A stretch of 7,750 bases of DNA, from assembly GCA_903854365.1 (NCBI GenBank), contig CAINWE010000152.1, forward strand, positions 1 to 7,750. Direction: 5' to 3'. Source of the stretch: Oligoflexia bacterium (lineage in GTDB: Bacteria > Bdellovibrionota > UBA1018). Shown one piece after another: positions 1 to 6,695 of the stretch (the first letter of the stretch is position 1; every line of letters begins with the position of its first letter). Made by a program: the position numbers and the translations under genes. The notes under the pieces were generated by a model. It saw only the letters and a list, made by a program, of their open reading frames with translations, searched no databases and was not told where the DNA came from.

Positions 1-1174
1 CGTGTCGTACGATATAGTATGAGTGGGCTTCGAACCTGGTTGGACTAATTGCAGAGCCGACTTCATGAAGTATCATCGCTGCAGAAAGATATCTCAGCCA
101 GTCCTGGTCGAGTTTGTGCAAAGTTTGAGTCTTCTCGAAGACTTCTTCAGCAGCTCTCACTTTACCTTTCAGATAGGCTAAAGAGAGTCCAAATTGAACC
201 GCTTTTTGATAAATTTCGTCGAGTTGAAAGCGGCTGTCGACTGCCTCTGAGTGAGAGAGGACTAGAATTTCGCGATCCAAAATCCCATCGCGAAGTGAAT
301 AGCGAGTGGTGGTGAGTTTCTGGGAACCTAAGAAGTCGAGCAGTTCCTCGAGCAAAATAGCTCCCGCTAAGATCATCTCGACTCGTTTAGACTCCATTCC
401 GGGAATCAGAAGGAGTTCTCTCTTGGAGAGTCCAGTCATTTGTTTCACTAGCGAGCCTAAATGCTCCCGGTCAATCCCCTCTATACCGTAATGCCGTTTG
501 AGGATGCGCTCAACAGCTCGAACTGTCCCGCTCGAGCCGATGACAAGCGAGACCTCGGGCCAAGGTCGCTCTCGAGGCTCTGAAGCGAGGGTGGCTCGGA
601 TGTGGCTTCTCAGGTTTTGAATCGCCTGAAGCTGGGGTTTTTTTGAGATCTCAGGCGGAGCTTGAGGAAGAAAAATCTGCTGCAGCCGTGCAGTTCCGAG
701 TTGAAAGCTACAAGATTCGATCAAGCGGGCGTCGTGACAGAGATTGAGTTCAGTGCTGCCACCGCCCATGTCGAGGAGGGCAAAAGGGCCCTTGGGAGTT
801 TGCTCGTGTTTCAGGATCGCGAGAGCAATTAGGCGAGCCTCTTCTTCGCCAGAAATAATTCGAATTTCGATTCCCGTCCTTTTCAGGACTTGTTGGACAA
901 ACGACTCTCCGTCTGAGGCATCCCGGAGGGCACTGGTGCCAAATGCGATGATTTTCGAGGCTTTGAACTTCGCTGCAGTTTTACGAAAGCTGCAAAGGGC
1001 ATCTACGGTTCTTCGTTTTGCGCTTGGGTCTAACCGTTGTCTGAGAAAAACCCCATGGCCGAGACGAACCATGATTTTCTCACGGTGCAGGAGGCGAACC
1101 CGATGACCTGACCCGATCCATTGCACATCAAAACGAACGGAGTTAGTACCGAGATCAATAATTCCGATTCGCAT
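1..1174 (-). CDS. ppx: Exopolyphosphatase / GppA-type phosphatase (Ppx/GppA family), 3' end beyond window
   Basis: The minus strand is open from an ATG at 1174 to the window edge, giving 391 codons with no stop, so the C-terminus is missing. The family hydrolyses terminal phosphates of polyphosphate and/or the 5'-phosphate of pppGpp in the cytoplasm. Visible motifs, in order: the phosphate-binding loop DLGTNSVR (residues 7-14) of the ASKHA fold; FGTSALRDA (78-86); ISGEEEARL (107-115), which contains the expected catalytic glutamate; LLDMGGGSTEL (133-143), the second phosphate loop; IGSSGTVRA (212-220); and an HD-like helical domain with LHEVG (369-373) and HSYYIV (384-389). LHE rather than LHD also occurs in E. 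coli Ppx. The start is fixed because the first motif begins at residue 7. The start codon lies 3 bases after the ppk stop and has no good Shine-Dalgarno sequence, which suggests coupled translation. Ppx and GppA activity cannot be told apart here; the ppk neighbour favours Ppx. Confidence 0.95.
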   Translation of the reverse strand, partial: MRIGIIDLGTNSVRFDVQWIGSGHRVRLLHREKIMVRLGHGVFLRQRLDPSAKRRTVDALCSFRKTAAKFKASKIIAFGTSALRDASDGESFVQQVLKRTGIEIRIISGEEEARLIALAILKHEQTPKGPFALLDMGGGSTELNLCHDARLIESCSFQLGTARLQQIFLPQAPPEISKKPQLQAIQNLRSHIRATLASEPRERPWPEVSLVIGSSGTVRAVERILKRHYGIEGIDREHLGSLVKQMTGLSKRELLLIPGMESKRVEMILAGAILLEELLDFLGSQKLTTTRYSLRDGILDREILVLSHSEAVDSRFQLDEIYQKAVQFGLSLAYLKGKVRAAEEVFEKTQTLHKLDQDWLRYLSAAMILHEVGSAISPTRFEAHSYYIVRH

Positions 1175-1177
1175 ATT

Positions 1178-3319
1178 TTATTTTTCTGCGGAGCTACCTT
1201 TTTTCCAGAGGGGAGTGCCTTCGTAATCGCGGACCGCCAGTTCCTCGAAGTAAAATTGAGAGCGCCTAGAAATCTCCCCTTTGTTCTGTTGGGAGGGACG
1301 ATAGCGTTTCCATCTGCCCTCGGGTGTCAGCATTCTTGCCTTCTCCGTGTCTCCCAGCGAAACAGGGATGATGACCTCTTGAATATACCGATAAATGTCT
1401 GGGTCCAAAACAGGAAATGCAATTTCTAGCCGCGAATAAAAATTTCTTGGCATCCAGTCAGCACTGGAGAGGTAAATCGCCTTCGCGTCGCCGAAATGGT
1501 AGATGCGACTATGCTCTAGAAATCGATCCACAATGCTGATGACTCGAATATTTTCGCTGAGGCCCTGAACTCCTGGGACGAGTGAGCATGCTCCTCGCAC
1601 GACTAAGTCAACTTGTACCTTGGCTTGAGAGGCCCGATAAAGCTGGTGAATGACCGTCTCATCGACTAAGGCATTGACCTTTGCGAAAATTCTAGCAGGC
1701 CTGCCTGCCTCGGCGGCGCGAATCTCCGAGTCGATGTGACTCAAGAGTCGTCGATGAAGCTTTGCCGGCGCGGGAATCAGCTGTTCAAAGTCTTGGGGTA
1801 CTTGCCCCGCAAAAACTCGATCAAAGAAGTAACGGACGTCCGACGCAATTTCGGGATGAGAGGTGAGAATCGCCAGATCCGTATATTGCCGAGCAGTGGA
1901 TGCTTTGTAGTTGCCGGTCGAGAGGTGGGCGTAGCGGCGAAGGTCTCCTCCAGTTTGCTTGGTAATGAGAGAGACCTTGCCGTGAAGCTTGAGCTTTCCA
2001 AATCCAAAAGCGACTTCTACCCCGGCTGCTTTGAGGTCTTCTGCTACTTTTAAGTTGTTGAGCTCGTCAAAACGTGCGCGGAGTTCGATCATTACGCGGA
2101 TTTTTTTTGATGAAGCGGCTTTTTTCAATGCTTCCATGACTGAGGAGATAGTGTCGATTCGATAGACGGTCTGTTCGATCTGGATGACTTCAGGATCCTC
2201 GCAAGCGCTACGGATCCAGTTCTCAAAGGCCTCGAATGAGTCGTAGGGGTGATGTAGGAGGAGGTCCTCACGGTCGAGGTGGTCAAAAATGAGTTGCGGC
2301 TCGCGAAACGGAATCGGAATCTTCGACCGGAGCGGTGGGTAGCAGAGTTGATGGGCCTGAATTAAGTGTTCAGGCGCATGGGTGGGTAGTTCGCTCACCG
2401 CGGAGAGGCAAAGTGTACCCTGGGTTTCAATGACTTGATGACTGAGAAGTTTAAGCGCGCTGGCGGCTTGTGTGAGGAGCTTCTTATTGGGTCTTCCACT
2501 ATATTGGAGGCGAGTTGGCCTTCCTTTTTCGCGTTTTCCGAGGCCGACACGAATTCTGTCCGGAATAGATTCTGGATCGAGATCAGCAAGTTCTAAGGTA
2601 AAGTCAGAATCCCGGGTCATTTTAAATAAAACGGGAGGGTTTTTTGAGCCGATTTTTTGGCCTAGGTATTGGATGAGGAGTTCATCTAAAAAGTAGCTGA
2701 ACAGTTCGCCTGTCACTTCATTCCATTTGAAAAAACCTTGTGGGATCGTTTTTGGAATTTTGAACCAGAATTGGTCATTGTAGACGACTCCGAGTTGTAG
2801 GTTTTCGAGAGAACAAAGCTTTTGTGGAGCAAAAACTTCAACGGGCGGGATTTTCGGGAATATTTTCTCTTCAAAAATAGCTCTTTGAATAAGAGCATTG
2901 AGACCATTTTTTGCGCCGTCAGGTGAGAGATGGAGTTTGAGGGGGTCGAGTTGGGCCTCGAGGCTTTCAAGAATAGTGGCCTGCCTTTGTGTAAAAGTTC
3001 GGGCTGCGCTGAGAATGTCATTTCGAATACGGATCAATCGAAGCGTGGCAGAAGATTGCGTGGGGTAGGAGAGTTGAATGGATCGAACGAGTGAAGGATA
3101 CCGAATCATGAAGAATTCGTCGAGGTTACTTGATGAGATTCCTAGGAATTTGACCCGCTCTAGCAATGGGTTGTTCTCAGATCGTGCTTCCGCTAGAACT
3201 CGTTCATTGAACTGCAGCCAGCTGAGGTCACGGTGAATCATGGGAAGGTCTGGATTAATCAGTAATTCTGGAATAGTAGGTAAGGCAAGTCCTTGAATCG
3301 ATAGAGATGAAGTAATCAT
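1178..3319 (-). CDS. ppk1: Polyphosphate kinase 1
   Basis: Ppk1 reversibly polymerises the gamma phosphate of ATP into inorganic polyphosphate. The 713 residues match the family's usual 690-720. The N domain shows RDLSWLQFNERVLAEA (30-45) and FLGISSSNLDEFFMIR (58-73). LHHPYDSFEAF (355-365) opens the first catalytic phospholipase D-like domain, followed by YRID (R387) and ELRARFDE (R416), which correspond to the Mg/phosphate-binding arginines. The phospho-accepting histidine is H446 in LKLHGK. STGNYKASTARQYTDL (467-482) contains the ATP-contacting tyrosine Y471. The second catalytic domain has GLSENIRV (586-593), LEHSRIYHFG with the second conserved histidine H603, and SSADWMPRN (618-626). All key residues are present. 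About 27 residues precede the usual RELSWL start. I keep the ATG at 3319 because AAGGGGGG lies 9 bases upstream. The gene follows lon after 211 bases and runs into ppx. I see no frameshift or truncation. Confidence 0.98.
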   Translation of the reverse strand: MITSSLSIQGLALPTIPELLINPDLPMIHRDLSWLQFNERVLAEARSENNPLLERVKFLGISSSNLDEFFMIRYPSLVRSIQLSYPTQSSATLRLIRIRNDILSAARTFTQRQATILESLEAQLDPLKLHLSPDGAKNGLNALIQRAIFEEKIFPKIPPVEVFAPQKLCSLENLQLGVVYNDQFWFKIPKTIPQGFFKWNEVTGELFSYFLDELLIQYLGQKIGSKNPPVLFKMTRDSDFTLELADLDPESIPDRIRVGLGKREKGRPTRLQYSGRPNKKLLTQAASALKLLSHQVIETQGTLCLSAVSELPTHAPEHLIQAHQLCYPPLRSKIPIPFREPQLIFDHLDREDLLLHHPYDSFEAFENWIRSACEDPEVIQIEQTVYRIDTISSVMEALKKAASSKKIRVMIELRARFDELNNLKVAEDLKAAGVEVAFGFGKLKLHGKVSLITKQTGGDLRRYAHLSTGNYKASTARQYTDLAILTSHPEIASDVRYFFDRVFAGQVPQDFEQLIPAPAKLHRRLLSHIDSEIRAAEAGRPARIFAKVNALVDETVIHQLYRASQAKVQVDLVVRGACSLVPGVQGLSENIRVISIVDRFLEHSRIYHFGDAKAIYLSSADWMPRNFYSRLEIAFPVLDPDIYRYIQEVIIPVSLGDTEKARMLTPEGRWKRYRPSQQNKGEISRRSQFYFEELAVRDYEGTPLWKKGSSAEK

Positions 3320-3530
3320 GCTATGCTTCCCCCCTTGGAAAGTCGGCGTGCAGCCGTATATTTTTGATTACCGAGAGACTGACTTAATGTCGACTGTTTC
3401 TTGAGCTAAAGGGGGTATGCCGTTTGCAATTCTTCCCATCTTTTCTCGAGTAAATCCAACCCCGGATGGACTGCGAGCTGGATAGGTGATCGGCATAACA
3501 GGTCGGTTTTGAGGCTCGTTCGCACGGGAG
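3320..3530 (-). other. lon-ppk intergenic region, no assigned element
   Basis: This 211-base gap is the longest non-coding stretch in the window. I see no strong stem followed by a T-run, so no confident terminator for lon, and no convincing sigma-70 promoter for ppk. The nearest match is TCGACA, 17 bases, TAATCA, whose -10 half is poor. A short hairpin, CGGC-TGCAC-GCCG, lies about 40 bases before the ppk start and lacks a T-tract. A 42-codon ORF (3496-3368) without a Shine-Dalgarno sequence fills most of the gap. Whether ppk is read through from lon or has its own promoter cannot be decided here. Confidence 0.5.
3329..3336 (-). promoter_or_regulatory. Shine-Dalgarno sequence of ppk
   Basis: On the minus strand the sequence AAGGGGGG sits 9 bases before the ATG at 3319. 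It differs from AAGGAGG by a change that allows a G-U pair. It supports the upstream ATG over the internal Met27, which lies just before the conserved RDLSWLQFNER block. Confidence 0.6.
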
Positions 3531-6059
3531 TCAGCGCTTGGTCGAAAGCAAGTCGTTGAGCTTTCGACTTTTGGGATACCTGGTAGAAGCCCCATCTGCG
3601 AGTGCAATTGGAAATACTTCATCGATATGACTCACGAAGTGGATTTCTAACTTCTTGAGCGCTGCCTGGGGCACATCGTATAGGTCCTTTTCGTTGAGTT
3701 TAGGCAAAATCAACGTTTGAATTCCGGCGCGTTTGGCGGCTAAAAGTTTTTCCTTGATCCCGCCGACCGGTAGGACTTTCCCGGTGAGGGAAAGCTCACC
3801 GGTCATAGCGACCTTATTCTTGGCGCGGCGCCCCGAAATTAGGGAGTAAATGGCAGTGGCCATGGTAATTCCCGCGGACGGCCCATCTTTTGGAATAGCT
3901 CCTGCCGGGATGTGCAAGTGTAGGTCGTTTTCTTTATAGAATTTGGGGTCGAGGCGAAGTGATGCAAGACTGTACTTTTTAACGTAACTCCACGCGATGC
4001 TAGCGCTTTCGGTCATGACCTCGCCCATTTGGCCAGTCAGTTTGAGTGCTCCTGCGCCAGGGATGTCCGTGACTTCAATAAAGAGAATTTCCCCTCCTGT
4101 GGATGTCCAGGCGAGGCCGACGACGACGCCAGGAGAACTGATCCTTTCCGCGATTTCATGATAGAATTTTTTAGGTCCTAACCAATGGATGAGTTCGGCC
4201 TCCTTGATTCGGATCTGCTTTGGCCTGAAAGTGAGCTGAGGGTTCTTTTTTACTGCTGCCTCGGTTTCTTGCACGATTTGAGCAGCCGCTTTTCGAGTCA
4301 TTCGGTCGACGTGTTTTTGAAGGGATCGCAAGCCGGGTTCACGGGCGTAGTCCGTAATAATTTTTCGAATCGTCAATGAATCAAACCGGATCTGATTGGA
4401 TTTGAGTCCATTCGCTTCTAAAATCTTGGGAATGATGTACCGAGTGGCGATATCCTCTTTTTCTTCGAGAGTATAGCCTGGTAGTTCAATCACTTCCATG
4501 CGGTCTAAAAGTGGGGCCGGGATCGAGCTCGTAGAGTTGGCGGTCGTGATAAACAAAACCTGAGATAAATCAAAAGGTACGTCGAGGTAGTGGTCCAAAA
4601 ACGCAGAGTTCTGCTCGGGGTCGAGGACTTCCAAGAGAGCGCTTGCCGGATCACCTTGAAAGCTCTGCCCTAATTTATCGATTTCGTCGAGGAGGAGTAC
4701 TGGATTTTTTGAGCCTGCGCGTTTGAGACCCTGAATGAACTTTCCGGGCATAGCGCCCACATAAGTTCTGCGGTGTCCCTTGATCTCAGCTTCATCCCGC
4801 ATGCCGCCTAATGAAAATCTGAAAAAGGTTCTGCCGAGAGACTGAGCAATGGAACGGCCAATGGAAGTCTTGCCTACGCCTGGTGGGCCTACGAGGCAAA
4901 TGATGGACCCCTTAGGATCATTTTTTAGTTTTCGAACTGCAAGAAATTCGAGAATTCGCTCTTTCACCCGATCGAGTCCAAAGTGTTCTTGGTCAAGGAC
5001 GTTCTTGGCGTTCGCTAGATCAAGGAGATCGACGGTCTGTCGGTTCCATGGAAGCGAACAGAGAGTTTCCAAGTAGTTTCTGGAAATATTAAACTCGGGG
5101 GATTGTTCGGGAATCGATTCGAATTTTTCGAGTTCTTCCTGGGCTACCTTTTTCACTTCATCGGGCATTTGGGCCGCTTCAATTCGTTCTCGAAAAGATC
5201 GAGAAGATTGATCCTTGCCGTCCACCTCGATGCCCAGCTCGCGTTTGATGGATTTGAGTTGTTCTTTGAGGAAGAATTCACGCTGAAGTTGGTTGAGCTT
5301 CGAATTCACGTCGTCGTTGATTTTGCGTTGTAGGTCAGCGAGATCGCGCTCTTTGCGCAGATGGAGCAAAAGCTTTTCAAAGCGAGCTTTTACGGAAAGA
5401 GTTTCCATGTAGTCTTGCGCATCGGCCTTCGGAAGTGCGAGCGCAAAGGCGACTAAGTCAGCGACGGTGCCAGCGCCGGGAGCGTTGATCATGGCTAGCC
5501 GCATTTCTTCGGTGAAGAAAGGATTGCTTTCGGAGAGTTTTTTGACATCGCTAATGACCGAGCGTGTGAGCGCGTCCATTTCGTTCGATTTTTCAATGAT
5601 GTCATTGAGATATTCGGTTTCCACGACGATGTATGGGTGGTCGGACAAGATCTTACGGCTCCGGAAGCGCTTCATGGCCTGAACGAGGAGGTTGACGGAG
5701 CCATCTGGCATTTTGAGGCGTTTGATGACTTTTACGGCAACGCCGACGTCGTACAAAGCTTCGGGCTTGGTAGTTTCCTTAACGTCGCCCTCTCGAGTGA
5801 GAAGGAGTCCGATCATCCTGTGGCGATTGATGGCCTCTTCGATCATGCCAATGAATCGGGGATTCGACACCAAAATGGGAGCCAAAAGTGTAGGAAAAAC
5901 GATGGGATGATTGACGGGGAGAATGAAAAGATTAGGGGGCAGAATCTGGTCAGGAAGAATTAAGCTGCTGGCCGGAGCAGGCGGCTGTGGCGCGCTTTCC
6001 TGCGTAACTACGGGGGTACTTGGGAGAATCTCTTTTTCTTGCGATGCTTCGTCTGCCAT
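3531..6059 (-). CDS. lon: ATP-dependent protease Lon (LonA type)
   Basis: Lon unfolds and degrades damaged and regulatory proteins in the cytoplasm as a homohexamer. The order is as expected: a Pro-rich leader (1-40), the LAN substrate-binding domain from about 43 (LFILPVNHPIVFP), and a coiled helical region (about 225-335) with QREFFLKEQLKSIKRELG (259-276). The AAA+ module has Walker A GPPGVGKTS (391-399, K397), Walker B LLLDEID (455-461), sensor-1 N508, arginine finger R520 and sensor-2 R578. The protease domain carries the PKDGPSAG motif with catalytic S728, and GGIKEK with catalytic K771; the 43-residue spacing equals that of E. coli S679/K722. At 842 residues it is longer than E. coli Lon (784) because of the leader and a basic 22-residue tail after FPIAL. 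AGGA lies 8 bases before the ATG, which supports this start. All catalytic residues are intact. Neighbours are a lipoprotein gene upstream and ppk downstream. Confidence 0.98.
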   Translation of the reverse strand: MADEASQEKEILPSTPVVTQESAPQPPAPASSLILPDQILPPNLFILPVNHPIVFPTLLAPILVSNPRFIGMIEEAINRHRMIGLLLTREGDVKETTKPEALYDVGVAVKVIKRLKMPDGSVNLLVQAMKRFRSRKILSDHPYIVVETEYLNDIIEKSNEMDALTRSVISDVKKLSESNPFFTEEMRLAMINAPGAGTVADLVAFALALPKADAQDYMETLSVKARFEKLLLHLRKERDLADLQRKINDDVNSKLNQLQREFFLKEQLKSIKRELGIEVDGKDQSSRSFRERIEAAQMPDEVKKVAQEELEKFESIPEQSPEFNISRNYLETLCSLPWNRQTVDLLDLANAKNVLDQEHFGLDRVKERILEFLAVRKLKNDPKGSIICLVGPPGVGKTSIGRSIAQSLGRTFFRFSLGGMRDEAEIKGHRRTYVGAMPGKFIQGLKRAGSKNPVLLLDEIDKLGQSFQGDPASALLEVLDPEQNSAFLDHYLDVPFDLSQVLFITTANSTSSIPAPLLDRMEVIELPGYTLEEKEDIATRYIIPKILEANGLKSNQIRFDSLTIRKIITDYAREPGLRSLQKHVDRMTRKAAAQIVQETEAAVKKNPQLTFRPKQIRIKEAELIHWLGPKKFYHEIAERISSPGVVVGLAWTSTGGEILFIEVTDIPGAGALKLTGQMGEVMTESASIAWSYVKKYSLASLRLDPKFYKENDLHLHIPAGAIPKDGPSAGITMATAIYSLISGRRAKNKVAMTGELSLTGKVLPVGGIKEKLLAAKRAGIQTLILPKLNEKDLYDVPQAALKKLEIHFVSHIDEVFPIALADGASTRYPKSRKLNDLLSTKR

Positions 6060-6064
6060 AAATA

Positions 6065-6090
6065 GTGTCCTGTGTGTTTATAATGGACAC
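6065..6090. repeat. Inverted repeat GTGTCC-N14-GGACAC in the lon leader
   Basis: A perfect 6-bp palindromic pair has arms at 6065-6070 and 6085-6090, centre to centre 20 bp, or about two helical turns. It spans the candidate -10 element and the Shine-Dalgarno sequence of lon. It could be an operator for a dimeric regulator, or, if transcription starts further upstream, a weak RNA hairpin that hides the AGGA. Chance is also possible for an element this short. Confidence 0.4.
6068..6071 (-). promoter_or_regulatory. Shine-Dalgarno sequence of lon
   Basis: AGGA on the minus strand sits 8 bases before the ATG at 6059 and fixes the start that includes the Pro-rich leader. It overlaps the right arm (GGACAC) of an inverted repeat. 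Confidence 0.65.
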
Positions 6091-6108
6091 GATTCGGCCC
6101 CTGACAAG
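6077..6108 (-). promoter_or_regulatory. Candidate lon promoter, possibly heat-shock (sigma-32-like)
   Basis: On the minus strand, TTGTCA (6107-6102; 5 of 6 with TTGACA) is followed after 16 bases by CATTAT (4 of 6), or after 19 bases by TATAAA (5 of 6). Read instead as a heat-shock promoter, CTTGTC (6108-6103) is followed after 14 bases by GTCCATTA, which resembles CCCCATNT. The spacing fits the 13-15 bases usual for sigma-32. Lon is heat-shock controlled in many proteobacteria. Either reading would start transcription only about 20 bases before the ATG. The match is by eye and moderate at best. Confidence 0.35.
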
Positions 6109-6121
6109 TCCCTGATGAAAA

Positions 6122-6661
6122 TCAAGGCGCAGATCTTAATTCCTGGCTAATCTTTTCTATTAAATCACTCGCCAGACTGGAATCTGGCTCGCCGATCTGG
6201 GTGTAGCCGACGGGGTTGCCCCGAGCATCGAGTCTCTCAATCTCTTCTTGAGTCATCACGCGGACTTTGATGCCGCCTAAGAGGCGTTCTGCTAGAATTT
6301 GATACTTGAACCGATTTTGTAAGTAAGTTTTTCTTGGGAAGCCGTCGACTTGGTAGTCGATGTATTTGGTCCGAGAACGCGAAAAAACCCAGTCGGTTTG
6401 TAAAGTGCGTTGCGGGAGCTGGCTGAACTCGAGCGGAGTGACTTCGCTCGGATTTCTTGAGGTGATGGTATTGAGGCGTAGGGCGGACTCGATGGCCTTC
6501 CAAGTAGACTCGAAATCGGTTTCGAAGGTTTTTTCACTTTTGAGTTGGGCGTAGGCTTGAGTTCGCACTTCGGGCAAGCTGGAGCATCCTTGAAGTGAAC
6601 CCGTGATTCCGAGGAGAGCGACGAAAGCTTTGAAGGAAAATAGGTGTCGATTCATGTTCAC
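6122..6661 (-). CDS. Putative outer-membrane lipoprotein of unknown function
   Basis: The protein begins with a lipoprotein signal: basic start MNRH, hydrophobic core FKAFVALLGITGS, then the lipobox LQGC. The cysteine is followed by Ser-Ser, so outer-membrane sorting is likely. The mature part, about 154 residues, has no further membrane segment. It holds FESTWKAIESALR, a TDWVFSRSR stretch, a likely strand pair around FKYQILAERLLGGIKVRVMTQEE, and a C-terminal helix. The F-x-x-x-W start and the later T-D-W strand faintly recall BamC/NlpB-like lipoproteins, but I do not recognise the family. An ATG at 6673 opens the same frame but has no Shine-Dalgarno sequence. GAGG at 6671-6668 lies 6 bases before a GTG at 6661 and 12 before an ATG at 6655. 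I chose the GTG; either gives a normal signal peptide. The gene lies about 34 bases after the AMIN-like gene, so they are probably co-transcribed. Confidence 0.85.
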   Translation of the reverse strand: MNMNRHLFSFKAFVALLGITGSLQGCSSLPEVRTQAYAQLKSEKTFETDFESTWKAIESALRLNTITSRNPSEVTPLEFSQLPQRTLQTDWVFSRSRTKYIDYQVDGFPRKTYLQNRFKYQILAERLLGGIKVRVMTQEEIERLDARGNPVGYTQIGEPDSSLASDLIEKISQELRSAP

Positions 6662-6667
6662 TTTGGG

Positions 6668-6671
6668 CCTC
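6668..6671 (-). promoter_or_regulatory. Shine-Dalgarno sequence deciding the lipoprotein start
   Basis: GAGG lies inside the ORF if the first ATG (6673) is used, but 6 bases before a GTG at 6661. This placement argues that the first ATG is not the true start. Confidence 0.45.
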
Positions 6672-6695
6672 ATGTATTTTATTTAAGTTCTGGAT

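Noticed and set aside
744..1429. Plus-strand ORFs opposite ppx and the end of ppk
   Set aside because: The minus-strand reading gives clear Ppx and Ppk motifs throughout; the plus-strand products are Arg/Ser-rich and unlike any family.
3342..3356. Small hairpin CGGC-TGCAC-GCCG between lon and ppk as a terminator
   Set aside because: Only four base pairs and no T-tract follows; not enough for a terminator call.
3484..3505. PhoB-box-like sequence (CTGTTAT followed by CGATCAC) before ppk
   Set aside because: The two half-sites are spaced 9 rather than 11 bases and each has mismatches; it also lies about 170 bases before the ppk start.
5637..5963. 108-codon plus-strand ORF opposite the 5' part of lon
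   Set aside because: It is antisense to a fully conserved Lon N-domain, has no recognisable motif and no neighbouring plus-strand genes; it is an antisense shadow.
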